A DNA stretch of 64,000 bases from Combretum micranthum (taxonomy: Eukaryota; Streptophyta; Magnoliopsida; Myrtales; Combretaceae). The notes under the pieces are model-generated. The model saw only the letters and a list, made by a program, of their open reading frames with translations, did no database searches and was not told the DNA's origin. Below, in pieces: positions 1 through 11,716 of this stretch (position 1 is the stretch's first letter; every line of letters begins with the position of its first letter). Position numbers and translations under genes: made by a program. The stretch covers positions 100,833 through 164,832 of the forward strand of contig JAMXBD010002768.1 in assembly GCA_024138025.1 (NCBI GenBank), written 5' to 3'.

Positions 1-1192
1 ATTGGCAAGAGAAGGGCTAATTATAGCAACACCTAAATATCTAGTCACCATGTTCGAATAAACTTCTTAGACACGAAAAAAATAAGCTTTGATGGGGCTT
101 CTTTAACGGAAAGCGTAGTATCTGAATTTTGAGCAATACTTTAGTGGTATACATAATATTTTTTAAGTCATAAGAAAAAGGAATTCGCGTTTTAAGGCTA
201 TATTATTTAATGTCCCACCAATAATTGGAAAAAAATTCAATGTGTGTGATACACTACATTTTAAAATGAAAAGTGGCTAAATATCGTTATATTTAAAAAA
301 AAAGTGAAAACGATGTATAGCTTTTATTAATCTATTGACTAAGAAAGTTTTTCCGAATACTTTTATATCATTAATTATTTTACATGGCGTATCACAGCTA
401 ATCGGTCTTTTATCCCAATGGGTTTTTTAGGTAGAGCGCCAAGTGTTGAAGCAGGGTATAAGCCCCACCGGCAAGCTTGTACCTAAGCAAGTACGTAATT
501 GGGAGTGTCCAACACACACAGCAGAAAAAAGCAAAAAGGTACGCGGCTTTCATTTTCAGGCCCAGTATTGGATCATGTTACATGTGCATACGGATACTAG
601 GCCGAAACCTTTTACCAATTTCTTCGCGTCACCACTCATTAAAAAAACAAACTCGGTAGTGGTTTAGTTAGCGTTAAATGTTCAACTAAGAACAACCAGA
701 AAATGACAGCTTGTGTGCTATGTTTTATTACCTAAGAAAGAAATTCAAAAGAATTGTTCACTGAATCTTTTAAAGCTAAAACCAAATACTAAGAATGAGA
801 ATTAGGCTGTTCACTTTAAGCTCAACTTAGCTTGAGCTCATTGAGTAAATAAATTGAGTTAAAATCCAAAATAAAAATTGAATTTAGGTTTGCCGGCCAA
901 TTTTTCTATAAATGATTTTTTTTTTTAAATTTTTTTTCATTAAAAGGGAATTGAATTTGAAGAGGAAAAAAATATCACTCTTTAGTAAAAGTAATCTCTT
1001 CACATTGAGGGAATATTAAAGCGGAAATATACAAAATAACTTAAATAATCTTTTGATAAAAAGATATTTCTAAATCTTAAAAGTTTTTTTTTGGTATTTT
1101 TGTAAATTTATAAAAGAAAATTTATTAACTTCAAAATAAGTATTTTTTTTTTATTTTCTTTCTCCCTTAACTCCTTCCTCACATTACTTTAC
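1..1192. other. AT-rich sequence without recognised gene
   Basis: I see no coding exon, RNA gene or complete transposon here. The stretch is AT-rich with several homopolymer T and A runs. Small open frames near 443-667 show no recognisable motif. A short passage near 800-870 with alternating AGCTTGAGCTC-like words resembles ends of some hAT-like repeats, but no paired end was found. Confidence 0.5.
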
Positions 1193-1197
1193 TTTTA

Positions 1198-1428
1198 TGC
1201 TATAATTTGAGAATGAGAAAGAAAAAAAGATTTTATTGAATTTATGTATATTGTTTACATGGCTATGCATCACTATTTATAGCCAAACTCTACAAATTTT
1301 ATCGTTGCCTATTTTGCTAAATTACGAGATTTGCAAGATTTACTATTTTCTATTTTTAGTAACACAAACGACTAGTTGACCCATTTATTCTCTATGATAT
1401 TTTCTTTCCTTATTTTCATTTTCTAACA
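1198..1428 (-). repeat. 3' LTR of Copia-1
   Basis: The 231-bp repeat starts TGCTATAATTTGAG and ends TCTAACA on the plus strand. It matches 5427-5654 with scattered substitutions and indels, so this is an older insertion than the neighbouring Copia-2. The polypurine tract lies at 1429-1445. Confidence 0.92.
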
Positions 1429-1815
1429 CTCCCCCTCAAGTTGGGTTTGAATAAGTTTACCGAGCCCAATTTTTTTAGAATATCTTGGAAGAGTCTGTTG
1501 TTTAGTCCATTGGTGAAAATATCAGCCAATTGTTCTCTACTGCTTATAAAAGGTGTTTTAATTTCTCTGGCCTGAATCTTTTCCATCTCAAAGTGACAAT
1601 CTACTTCTATGTGTTTGGTTCTTTCATGGAATATTAGATTGGAGGCAATGCACTTGGCTACTTGGTTGTCGTAGAACATTTGTATTGGACCTTGACAAAG
1701 AATCTTCATATCTTGTAGGAGTTGCTTAAGCCACATAAGCTCACTTGTTGTTGATGCCATTGCCCTATATTCAGCTTCTACACTTGATCTTGAGATCACA
1801 TTTTGTTTTTCGCTT
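1429..1815 (-). pseudogene. Copia-1 RNase H remnant
   Basis: The minus strand encodes the end of a Copia polyprotein. Visible are the RNase H segment SSVEAEYRAMASTTSELMWL, a later YDNQ motif, the basic HERTKHIEVDCHF segment and the C-terminal EQLADIFTNGL. This matches the C-terminal RNase H of plant Copia polyproteins, which removes RNA from the RNA/DNA hybrid during reverse transcription. The open frame ends by running into the LTR. Upstream the frame is interrupted, so no functional protein is expected. Confidence 0.85.
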
Positions 1816-2309
1816 TTCCATGTTATAAGGTTTTCCCCAACAAATGTGCAGTATCTTGTGGTTGATTTCTTATCAAAGCTTCTAGCCTAATATACATTAG
1901 AATAGCTAACAATAGCAATAGTGATGTTTTTTTCATCCAAATTCCTTGACCGGGAGACCCCTTAAGATATCTAAGTATGCGGTTGATTGCTTCAAGGTGA
2001 CTAGTTCATGGGGCATGCATAAATTGGCTTGCTGCACTAACAGCAAATGCCATATCAGGTTTGGTTACTATTCAGTAAATTAATTTACCAGCAAGTCTTT
2101 GGAATTGACCAATGTTTTCTAAGGAATCACCATCTTTGAGCCCTAGTTTTTTGTTGGTTTCCATGGGTATACTAGAAGGTTTAACTCCTCATTTTCTTGT
2201 CTCCTTAAGTAGGTCAAGGACATTTTTTCTTTGGGAGAGATACAAACCTTTATTGGAATCAGCAATTTCAACACCTAGAAAATACTTGAGTTTTCTTAGG
2301 TCTTTTATA

Positions 2310-2930
2310 CTAAAATTTTCTTTCAAATATTTTTTTGACATTATTAATCTCTTCAATATTACTTCCAATGATAATTATATTATCTCCATAAACTAAAATA
2401 ATTGTAGTTGAAATTTTTGTGTGCTTCAAAAACATGGAAGAGTGAACAAAGCTTTTAGAAAAATTATTAAGTAAAAGCGAGTGGCTAAGTTTAGCATACC
2501 ATGCATGTGAAGATTGCTTTAACCCATCGCTTGACTTATTTAATTTACAAACCAAATTTTTGTCAAGTTCATGTTTGTGACTAGGAGGTAGAGTCATGTA
2601 GACTTCTTCCTCTAAATTACCTTGAAGGAAGGCATTCTTGACATCCAACTAAAACAAACTCCGACCTAAGTTAACAGCAACAGATAAAAGAACTCTAACA
2701 ATATTCATTTTGGCAACCGGTGCAAAGGTCATTTGGTAGTCATACCATATGTTTGGGTAAATCCCTTTACAATAAGTCTAGCCTTGTATCTCTTTATGGT
2801 ACCATCACTTTTGTACTTAATTTTATAAACCAATTTGCATCCTACTGGTTTCTTTCTAATGGGCAAAGTAACAATGGTCCATGTATTGTTTCTCTTAAGG
2901 GCTTTGAGCTCTTCATTCATAGCCTTGTTC
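2310..2930 (-). pseudogene. Copia-1 reverse transcriptase remnant
   Basis: Two minus-strand frames together cover a Copia reverse transcriptase. The upstream part carries NNTWTIVTLPIRKKPVGCKL and KARLIVKGFTQTYG; the downstream part carries MDVKNAFLQGNLEEEVYM and then VYGDNIIIIG. The last motif corresponds to the YVDD catalytic box of Copia RT but reads YGDN, so one of the paired aspartates is replaced. A frameshift lies between the two parts near 2650-2730. The remnant is therefore inactive on both counts. Confidence 0.85.
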
Positions 2931-3316
2931 CAAATAGGGTTATTCTTTACATCTTGGAATGTTGTAGGTTCATTTTGTTTGAAAATAGAGGTTAAGAAGG
3001 CCTTATGTTGTGAGAAAACATTATTGCAAGAAACATGATCCCGGATTGTATAAGTTCATTGTAAGTGACAAAATCTCATAACCTAGAGTTATGATGAGTT
3101 GAACGAGTTGATCTTCTTAAGCTGGTTTTTGTTTAATTATCTCTCTCTGAGTTTGAATTTTCTTCCTCTAAATTTTTGGCATTTCTTCAACTTGAGTATT
3201 TATACCTTCAAGAAGGATTAGTTCTGGAAGAGAAACTATATCCCTAGGTTGCTTAGTGAAATCAAGTTTATCACAATCATTTTCATTTTAATAAAAAGGT
3301 TCATTTTCAAAAAAGG

Positions 3317-4065
3317 TTACATCTCTTGAGATATAAAGCTTATGATTGAAAGGATTATAGCATTTATACCTCTTTTTTTTTTTTTTTTTTTTTGTGAAGA
3401 ATAACCTATAAACATAGTTTTTATAGAATTTTTATCTAGTTTATCATGTCTTTTAACGTGAAGAAAGCAAGTACACCCAAAGACATGAAGATGATCAAAT
3501 TTCATTTCTCGTTTATTTAAAATTTGTAATGGAATTTTATTTTTTTTTAAATAATGCTAGGAAGTCTATTAATGAGATAGACAATACTAAGTACTATATC
3601 GAACCAAAAAAATTTTGGAACTTTTTGATTGAAAAAGTAACGATCTCGTGACTTCTAAAAGGTGATAATTTTTCCTTTCAGATACTCCATTTTGTTCAGG
3701 GGTATTTTTATAGGTAGTTTGGTGTAGAATACATTTTTGTTTTAGGAAATCTGAGAAATTTTTGTTAATATATTCAATATTGTTATTGAATCTAAAAATT
3801 TTAATTTTGGTATTATATTGATTTTCAATAAAGGTCACAAATTCTTGAAAAATAGGGAAGACCATAGTTTTGGATTTAAGTAAATATACCCAAGTAATAT
3901 GGAAATAGTCATCAGTGAAAGTAACAAAATATTTAAAGCCATTATAAGAATCACTAGGGGCAGGTCCCCATACGTCAAAATGAACAAGTTCAAAAATTCT
4001 AGCAATTTTACTATTGGACAACAAAAATGGTAGTCTAATTTGTTTAGAAAACCGATGGACATCAT
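3317..4065 (-). pseudogene. Copia-1 integrase remnant
   Basis: The minus strand encodes the integrase core. HFDVWGPAPSDSYNGFKYF contains the first catalytic Asp, and TPEQNGVSERKN contains the third catalytic residue, Glu. The position that normally reads DNG around the second Asp here reads FNNNIEY, so the second catalytic Asp is lost. Downstream, MKFDHLHVFGCTCFLHVKR continues the typical Copia post-integrase segment in another frame (3317-3505). An A-rich run near 3370-3391 disrupts the region. Confidence 0.85.
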
Positions 4066-4209
4066 AATGACTTCAATTTAAATTGGATATAGAAAAATAT
4101 TTATTGAAAACTTTATTAGAGGGGTGCTCAACTCTCCAGCGCCACAACTCGTTCATTTCAATCGATTCTTTGTTAGCACAAAGAGCTTCATTTGAAAAAT
4201 CTAAGATTT

Positions 4210-5413
4210 TTAGTTCTTTTATAATTTCCTGTCATATGGTTGGTAGCACCACAGATAATTATCCAGCTATTTGAAATAAGGTTAGAAGCCATACCAGTGT
4301 AACTACCTAATTGCGCATTGCCTAGAGTTTGATTTTATCCAACAGAGAATTTAATTGATGAATCAATTGACCAAGCTGCCTGCGCCCCATCTGATTACTT
4401 GATTTGACCCTTATATTTGGGTATGGATCCAACGCACTAGCTAGACCTCCTATTTCTCCCTCTTTCAATCCTTCTCTTCTTTTGCCTCTTTTGTCATTGC
4501 CGCACTTATCTCCTTTCCTCTTAATGGGACAGAGGTGTGAGTAGACGAACTAGCACTAGTCCCTCACATGGCCAACCTTCTTGCAGTTGTTGTACCGATC
4601 AGTGCTGTTGGCTCCCCATGCCTCACCCTTGTCTTAGCTAGGGTCAGCATTACTTCCTTTGGCAGCAAACTCTTGATTTTTAAGCTTGTCGTCGTGTGGC
4701 AGAGAGGTGTACATGTTGCTCCTCTCGTTTCCTCTCGTTGCACTATGGTAATAATACTCGAGAAAGAAGGAAGCTCAGTAGACAAGAGGATTTGTGATTT
4801 TAACAGCCTCAGAGCTGGAGTCGAGTCCAACAAGAAACTAGTATATTTTATCTTGCTTAATTTGTTCTTGAATGGTTTTTAGGTAAGTGGTTTGTGATAC
4901 ATAAATGGTTAATTCATCCCATTCTGTTTTCAAAGTACCAAGGTATTATGTGTGGTTTTGGTTCCTTGCTTTTTTGTGTGATTTCTTGTTTTAATTGGAA
5001 GATGTGTGCAAAGTTTCTTTGTTGGTAAACATCCCAATGACAAAATTCCAAATTTCTTGAGATGAATGAAAAAATGAAAAGTTCTACTATTTGGGGTTGC
5101 ATGGAGTTTAGTAACCATGACATTATAAGATGGTCATTGGTTTGCCATTCTTCTAGTTTTGGATCTTTATCATCATTGTTTTAGTTTATTGTTGATGTGG
5201 CCAAGTTTACCTTTGCCGCTGAGGAAAGGATAGCAGCTCTAGTTTGGTGATAGAAAATTTTTACCGTTGACCAAGGTGGAGGTAAGTCGCATTATGGGAT
5301 TTGCCACATGTACTGTTGGTCCCCTGTACCTTTCTTCATTCTTGGTGTCACGGTTTACTTCTTTTACAATCTTGTTGATACTTTGAATTTGATTTTTGAG
5401 GTCTTAAGAGCAT
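4210..5413 (-). pseudogene. Copia-1 gag and protease remnant
   Basis: This stretch between the integrase and the primer site is where gag and protease belong, but it is heavily decayed. On the minus strand near 4216-4270, SWIIICGATNHMTG aligns with the Copia protease motif WxxDSGATxHMTG, with the catalytic DSG reading ICG. Near 4540-4600, NCKKVGHVRD looks like a zinc knuckle that has lost its first Cys and then runs into a stop. No long frame survives. Plus-strand open frames here are antisense shadows. Confidence 0.6.
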
Positions 5414-5426
5414 TGCTCTCACAACA

Positions 5427-5654
5427 TGTTATAATTTGAGAATGAGAAAAAAAGATTTTATTGAATTTTTGTATATTATTTACCAGTCTATGCATCACTA
5501 TTTATAGCTAAGCTGTACAAATTTTACCATTGCCTATTTTCCCTAAATTATAAGATTTGCAAGATTTGTATTTTTATTTTTGATAACACAAACGGCTAAT
5601 TGAAACCTATTTATTCTTTGTGATCTTTTCCTTCCTTATTTCCATTTTGTAACA
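5427..5654 (-). repeat. 5' LTR of Copia-1
   Basis: The 228-bp repeat starts TGTTATAATTTGAG and ends TTTGTAACA on the plus strand. It is the partner of 1198-1428. The degenerate primer binding site lies just inside, at 5414-5426. The TSD copy TTTTA follows at 5655-5659. Confidence 0.92.
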
Positions 5655-5659
5655 TTTTA

Positions 5660-6033
5660 TTTACTCCCTTTATTTTAAAGTGGAGCCATCTTATTTTATA
5701 TGACTAGAAATATAATTACGAAGTCTTGTCTAGTTTATTCAACGACTTTTTATACCTCGCCAAAACTTGACAACAATGTAAAGGAGTGATAAGGAGAGAT
5801 GTGATTTAACAAACCTTTAAATCTTTCAAATTTAATTAGTCTTTTCAAGTGGATAATGAAAGTTTAAGAAAGTGAAATTTTATGAATATGACCCTCTGTT
5901 TTGTATAATATTGATGAGTATGCATAAAGAAGGATTATAAGAAGTGGAAGTGATGTTTCTAATTTTTACTCACACATAAAGTGCAGTTTCATTTTTTGTA
6001 GCACTAAAACTGAAATTGAGCACATTTTATAAT
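5660..6033. other. Spacer between two Copia elements
   Basis: No gene is seen. The left end, TTACTCCCTTTATTTTAAAG, resembles the CTCCCT-type terminus of Stowaway-like MITEs, but I found no matching opposite end. The right end includes TTACC at 6034-6038, the target site duplication of the next element. Confidence 0.4.
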
Positions 6034-6038
6034 TTACC

Positions 6039-6412
6039 TGTTGGGTTGTGGAGCCTGAATACTAACACCTTTGAAAAGTCATAATTCTTCTCAATATATA
6101 TGCGAAGGGACATGTTTCTTGTATATGAAACAATGTAACTTTCTTGAAGGGGTATATAGAAGAGTTGTAACTCTTCCCAAAAGCATTATAATTGTTAGTA
6201 AGGGTATTTTAGGCAGTTCACGTAAAATTGTCATTAGGAGTTTTTTATAAATAGCCCATCTATGTAATACACATCTCTCTCTAACATATAGTGAATATCC
6301 TGGCTTGGTAGCGCCCCAGACGTAGTCACAATCCGTGACGAACTGGGTAAACAATTTTGTGTCTTTGTCATTTCAATCTTTTATTTTTTTTCGTCTTTAT
6401 TATTTCATAACA
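6039..6412 (+). repeat. 5' LTR of Copia-2
   Basis: The 374-bp LTR starts TGTTGGG and ends ATAACA. It is followed by AAT and the primer binding site TGGTATCAGAGC (from 6416), complementary to the initiator-Met tRNA 3' end. It matches 10398-10770 nearly base for base. Confidence 0.95.
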
Positions 6413-6449
6413 AATTGGTATCAGAGCACCCAGGTTCGGTGGATAGATA

Positions 6450-9269
6450 TGATGGGTGACGGAAAATTGCCGATTGAAAGGTTTGACGGAGCAGATTTCG
6501 GATTCTGGAAGATGCAGGTCGAGATTATCTGTATGGTAAAGATCTGTATCAGCCTCTGGGTACAAAACCAGAGGATATGAAGGCGAAGATTGGAAATTGT
6601 TGGACAGGAAGGCGATGAGCGTGGTTCGCTTGTCTCTGTCCAGAACGTTGCGCTTCATACAGCAAAAGCGAAATCCACTAAGGAGATGTTTGAGACGTTA
6701 TCGGAGATGTATGAGAAACCATCAGCAGCAACAAGGTTCATCTGATGCGCGGCGTCTCTTCAACCTAAAGATGTCAGAGAATACTGTGGTTGCCGATCAT
6801 CTTAACGAGTTTAATTTGATCACAACCCAATTAAGCGCTGTGGATATTGATTTCGATGATGAGGTCCAAGCCCTAATTTTGCTGTCTTCCTTACCGGAGA
6901 GTTGGAGCGGAACAGTTACAGCTGTTAGTGCTTCATCGGGGAAAGAGAAGTTGAAATTTGACGAAGTAAGAGATCTGATCATTAGTGAAGAAATTCGCAA
7001 GAAGGAATTAGGTATTACTTCAGGGTCAGTTTTGAACACAGGAAATAGGGGCAGATCTGATTCGAAGGAAACGAATCGGGGTAGATCGAAATCAAGAGGT
7101 CGGAACAGGGGAAGAAGTGCATCGAAAAGGGACTTGAGTAAAATCAAGTGTTGGAACTGTCAGGAATTTGGTCACTTCAAGAATCAGTGCACAGCACCGA
7201 AGAAAAAGAAGGAGGCAAATGCAACAGTAGATGAAACCGAAGATGCATTAATTTTGAGTGTGAGCAGTCCATTGGAATCGTGGGTTTTGGATTCTGGAGC
7301 ATCGTTTCATTCTTGCAGTGGTGCAGAGTTAATGGAAGAATATACTTCTGGTGATTTTGGAGAAGTCTATCTTGCTGATGACGAACCTCTGAAAATCGTG
7401 GGGAAGGGAGATGTTCAGATCAAAACACCGAATGGATCTGTATTACAGTTGCATGGCGTGAGACATATCCCTGGGTTGAAAAGAAATTTACTCTCGGTTG
7501 GGCAGTTAGATGATGAAGGTTATGATGTAACCTTTGGCTGCAATAATTGGAAAATTACAAAAGGAGCCATGGTGGTGGCTCGAGGCAAGAAGGAGGGTAC
7601 ATTGTATACGACGACAAATCTCAAGGATAGTATTGCTCTTACAGGAGCATACAGTGATGCAGATTTGTGGCATTGCCGACTAGGTCATATGAGTGAGAAA
7701 GGGATGAAGGAGCTGTGTTCAAAAGGAAAACTGCCGGACCTCAAGACAACTGAAGTCGGATTGTGTGAGGAGTGTGTACTCGGGAAACAGAAGAGGGTAA
7801 GTTTCTCGAAGGCTGGCAGAACTTTGAGAAAGCAGAAGCTTGAGTTAGTACACAGTGACTTATGGGGACCAGCGCCGGTGACATCTCTTGGTGGTGCGTC
7901 ATATTACATGACTTTTATTGATGATTCCACTAGAAAGGTATGGGTTTATTTTCTAAAAAATAAATCTGATGCTTTTAATATCTTTAGAAAGTGGAAAGCT
8001 CTGGTAGAAGTTGAAACAGGCCTGAAAGTGAAGTGTCTGAGATCTGATAATGGTGGTGAATATGAGCTCAGTGAGTTTAAAGAATTTTGTGCTAATAATG
8101 GTATTCGCATGGAAAAGACTGTGCCAGGAACTCCTCAACATAATGGCGTTGCAGAACGCATGAACAGAACACTTAATGAACGTGCTAGGTGCATGAGGCT
8201 GAAGTGTGGGTTACCCAAGATGTTTTGGGCAGATGCAGTCAACACTGCTGCCTTCTTGGTCAATAGAGGACCATCAGCCCCTTTGGAGAACGGCATACCA
8301 GAGGAGGCTTGGAGTGGTAAAGAGGTAAACCTGTCGTTTCTTCGAGTATTTGGCTGTATTGCTTATGTTCATGTTGATGCTGCTGCTAGAACTAAATTAG
8401 ATGCTAAATCTGTTAAATGTACGTTTATTGGATATGGTGGTGATGAGTTCGGTTATAGATTCTGGGATGAACGTAATCGAAAAGTTATTCGTAGTCGAGA
8501 TGTCATATTTAATGAGCAGGTTCTGTACAAGGACAGATTGGATGCACCAGATTCTAACAGTGTAGGTACCCAGATTGTTGAGTTAGATATTTCGAACTCA
8601 GGTGGGCGCAAGGCTGTTCAGAATGATGAGGTTGTTATTGAGGCAGAGCAGAGTACACCACTGCCCATAGCTCCGCTGCGGAGGTCTACCAGAGTGTGTG
8701 GTTCACCAGACAGGTATTCACCGTCAAGTTATTACCTGCTGTTAACTGATGGTGGTGAACCTGAATGTTATGCAGAGGCTAGCCAGGGACAGGATCGAGC
8801 CAAATGGAAGCTTGCGATGGATGATGAGATGGATTCATTGATGTCCAATGATACTTGGGAACTTGTCGAGCTTCCAAAGGGCAAGAAACCATTGCATAAT
8901 AAATGGGTCTATAGAATTAAGCAGGAGGTTGATGGAAGCAAGCGTTACAAGGCAAGGCTGGTTGTGAAAGGGTTTCAGCAGAGACATGGTATTGACTATA
9001 CTGACATTTTTGCTCCTGTTGTGAAGCTAACCACTATACGTATTGTGTTGAGTATGGTAGCTGCAGAGAACTTGCTATTGGAGCAAATGGATGTAAAAAC
9101 AGCCTTCCTCCATGGTGATTTGGAGGAAGATATATACATGATGCAACCAGAAGGATACTTGTCAGAGGGTAACACTAACCTTGTGTGTAAGCTCAAGAAG
9201 AGCTTATATGGCTTGAAACAGGCACCGAAACAGTGGTACAAGAAGTTTGATGGGTTTATGCAAGATTGA
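6450..9269 (+). pseudogene. Copia-2 gag-protease-integrase-RT polyprotein, first part
   Basis: The polyprotein most likely starts at ATGATGGGTGACGG (6450), reading MMGDGKLPIERFDGADF. Several one-base losses between about 6520 and 6740 break the gag N-terminus, and a long open frame then runs to 9269. Domains in order: gag; zinc knuckle CWNCQEFGHFKNQC (7149-7190); protease WVLDSGASFHSC (about 7281); pre-integrase zinc region with LWHCRLGHMS; integrase with SDLWGP, RSDNGGEY and TPQHNGVAERMN, so the D, D and E residues are kept; and reverse transcriptase from about 8830 with MDVKTAFLHGDLEEDIYM. It would make virus-like particles and copy and integrate the element. A one-base shift near 9258-9268 cuts the RT before its YVDD box. 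Confidence 0.9.
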
Positions 9270-10308
9270 CTTTGTCAGATGCAATGCCGACCATTGTTGT
9301 TACTTCAAGAGATTTGACCAAAGCTATATCATTCTACTGCTGTATGTAGATGATATGTTGATAGCAGGGTCCAGTGCTCGAGAAGTGAGTAAATTGAAAA
9401 AGCAGTTATCCGAGCAATTTGCTATGAAGGAACTTGGAGAGGCTAAGCAGATTTTGGGTATGCGTATCATTCGAGACAAAGAGGCGGGGAAGTTGTATCT
9501 TTCACAGGCTGAGTACATCGAGAAAGTATTAAAGCGGTTTAATATGCAAGATGCTAAGCCAGTGAGTGTCCCGCTAGGTGGTCAGTTTAAACTATCTAGC
9601 AAAGAGTCGCCTAGGAGTGAGGAAGAGCGAACCCATATGAAGAAGATTCCCTATGCTTCGGCGATTGGAAGCATTATGTATGCCATGGTTTGTACGAGAC
9701 CAGATATTGCGCATGCGGTGGGAGTTGTTAGCCGTTTTATGAGCGATCCGGGCAAACAGCATTGGGAAGCACTGAAATGGATCCTTAGGTACTTGAGAGG
9801 TACCACAGATAGGAGTTTGTGTTTTCAAGGCAAGGATTGCGAGTTGGCAGGATATGTTGATGCGGATTTGGCATCTAGTGATCTAGATAAGAGAAGGAGT
9901 ACAACCGGGTATGTATTTACTTTGGGTGGTACAGCGATATCTTGGGCTTCTAAGTTGCAGAAGATCGTAGCCTTATCAACTGCAGAAGCAGAGTATGTGG
10001 CAGTGACAGAGGCAAGTAAAGAGATGGTATGGTTGCAGAATTTCTTAAGTGAATTGGGGAAAAAGCATAAGGATGGTACCCTATACAGTGACAGTCAGAG
10101 TGCTATTTTCTTGGCTAAGAATCCAGCATTTCATTCAAGAACAAAGCATATTGAGTTGAAGTATCACTACATACGGTATCTCTTGGAGAGAAAGATCTTG
10201 CAGCTAGTGAAGATTCAAGGGAGCGAGAATCCTGCTGATATGTTGACTAAGGTTGTGACCTTAGAGAAGTTGAAGCTATGTATGGCTTCAACTGGGCTTG
10301 AAACTTGA
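9247..10308 (+). pseudogene. Copia-2 polyprotein, RT C-terminal part and RNase H
   Basis: This frame continues the same polyprotein after the shift near 9260. It contains the RT catalytic box LLYVDDMLIAG (about 9343), then GYVDADLASSDLDKRRSTTG, SWASKLQKIVALSTAEAEYV and YSDSQSAIFLAKNPAFHSRT of the RNase H, and the C-terminal ENPADMLTKVV. The residues needed for RT and RNase H activity appear intact. The stop at 10306-10308 is followed by about 90 bp to the 3' LTR. The frame overlaps the upstream part by 23 bp, which fits a recent single indel. Confidence 0.9.
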
Positions 10309-10397
10309 AGAGAAGTCTTGGCGCTACCATTTGGTGCAAGTTACTGATGAGAGATTGAGAAGTGGCTTACATGAGATTCAGTCTCCAGGTGGGAGAT

Positions 10398-10770
10398 TGT
10401 TGGGTTGTGGAGCCTGAATACTGTACACCTTTGAAAAGTCATAATTCTTCTCAATATATATGCGAAGGGACATGTTTCTTGTATATGAAACAATGTAACT
10501 TTTCTTGAAGGGGTATATAGAAGAGTTGTAACTCTTCCCAAAAGGCATTATTATTGTTAGTAAGGGTATTTTAGGCAGTTCACGTAAAATTGTCATTAGG
10601 GTTTTTTATAAATAGCCCATCTATGTAATACACATCTCTCTCTAACATATAGTGAATATCCTGGCTTGGTAGCGCCCCCAGACGTAGTCACAATCCGTGA
10701 CGAACTGGGTAAACAATTTTGTGTCTTTGTCATTTCAATCTTTATTTTTTTCGTTTATTATTTCATAACA
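10398..10770 (+). repeat. 3' LTR of Copia-2
   Basis: The 373-bp LTR is preceded by the polypurine tract CAGGTGGGAGAT. TSD copy TTACC follows at 10771-10775. The near-identity to the 5' LTR implies recent insertion. Confidence 0.95.
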
Positions 10771-10775
10771 TTACC

Positions 10776-11707
10776 TTGAAACATTTTAAAACGGTTTGAA
10801 TCCATTTAACTTGGTTTAAACCGTATTGATTTATTTTTCCTCTAATTGTTTCATTGTAGCATCTCTTTTCCGGTCATCTTATGATATATTTAATCTTTAT
10901 TTACATTTAAACTGATTGTTTTACCATCACGCTCAATTAAAAAAGGCTGTTGTATTTATTTTTCTTACTAATTTGGTAAATAGTTGTATGAAGAGGTATA
11001 CATTTTAGAATTTTTAAGGTTAAAATAATTTAGTCAATAATCTTATAATTTAGTGGCATATCTTCTAGTCTCTCATTTGAGAATAACCCTGTTCCAATCC
11101 CCCCTAAAAAAGTTAAAATAATTTAAACTTGATCGCATTATGTAGATAAGTTAATAAAGATAAAACTAATTATACAAAAGGTGAATGGATGTTTTTCACA
11201 TAAGTTAGAATTAATTTTAAGAAGTGCAAAGTGGCTTGGTTCATTAGATATTGAATTGAACAATTTTAAACGCTTGGGGAATTTGAATCAAGCAGTATAA
11301 TCATATGGCTAAAAAAAAAAAAAAATCATATTTTACAGTTTTTATTTGATTTGGATCAGTTTAATAAACACCACCAAGTTTATATAATTACCACAATTCT
11401 TTACTACTTTCAGTATGCACGTCCAACACAATCATAATTTTTTATTCCAACTACCATATGGTACAACTATAAGGGATGAGAGAATCGATTCAGGTTTATC
11501 CAATTGTAAGATAACTATTCATGCCACCCTTTTACAAATGATTTTGCTATTGGGACCTACTGATTAATTATTATGATAAGTTTTAACCCAAAAAAAAAGA
11601 AAAATCATAATATATCCCATCAAACACTGAAAATTTGAAAAATGTTTTATTCCCCCAGACAAATACACTAGTATTATGTCCCCTCTTCTCTTTTATATCT
11701 ATAATAA
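10776..11707. other. AT-rich intergenic sequence
   Basis: I see no gene or complete element. There are poly-A/T runs (for example near 11311-11327 and 11590). The first 60 bases contain repeated words such as GGTTTGAATCC and GGTTTAAACCG, which resemble subterminal motifs of hAT-like elements, without a defined boundary. Confidence 0.4.
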
Positions 11708-11716
11708 TTTATAAAT

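Larger units (their letters stand above)
1198..5654 (-). mobile_element. Degenerate Ty1/Copia LTR retrotransposon (Copia-1)
   Basis: This is a complete but dead element of about 4.46 kb. It is bounded by two LTRs that begin and end TG...CA. The 5-bp sequence TTTTA lies directly before it (1193-1197) and directly after it (5655-5659), which is the target site duplication. Orientation is minus: a purine-rich tract (CCCAACTTGAGGGGGAG on the minus strand) adjoins the left LTR, and a degenerate initiator-Met primer site (TGTTGTGAGAGCA, 5414-5426) adjoins the right LTR. The domain order on the minus strand is gag, protease, integrase, RT, RNase H, which is the Copia order. The coding region is broken by many stops and shifts, and catalytic residues of protease, integrase and RT are changed. 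Confidence 0.93.
6039..10770 (+). mobile_element. Young Ty1/Copia LTR retrotransposon (Copia-2)
   Basis: This is a complete 4.73-kb plus-strand element. The LTRs 6039-6412 and 10398-10770 both start TGTTGGGTTGTGG and end TTTCATAACA. They differ by only about ten small changes on inspection, mostly one-base indels. TTACC precedes (6034-6038) and follows (10771-10775) the element as a perfect 5-bp TSD. A perfect initiator-Met primer site (TGGTATCAGAGC) starts at 6416. A polypurine tract (AGGTGGGAGAT) lies just before the 3' LTR. The single polyprotein is in Copia order. Frameshifts make it non-autonomous in this reading, but every catalytic motif I checked is present. The PPT and primer site resemble Tnt1/Tork-type elements; the lineage is tentative. 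Confidence 0.95.

Noticed and set aside
4568..4882. A 104-codon plus-strand gene
   Set aside because: It is antisense to the decayed gag/zinc-knuckle region of Copia-1, where the minus strand has the interpretable motif.
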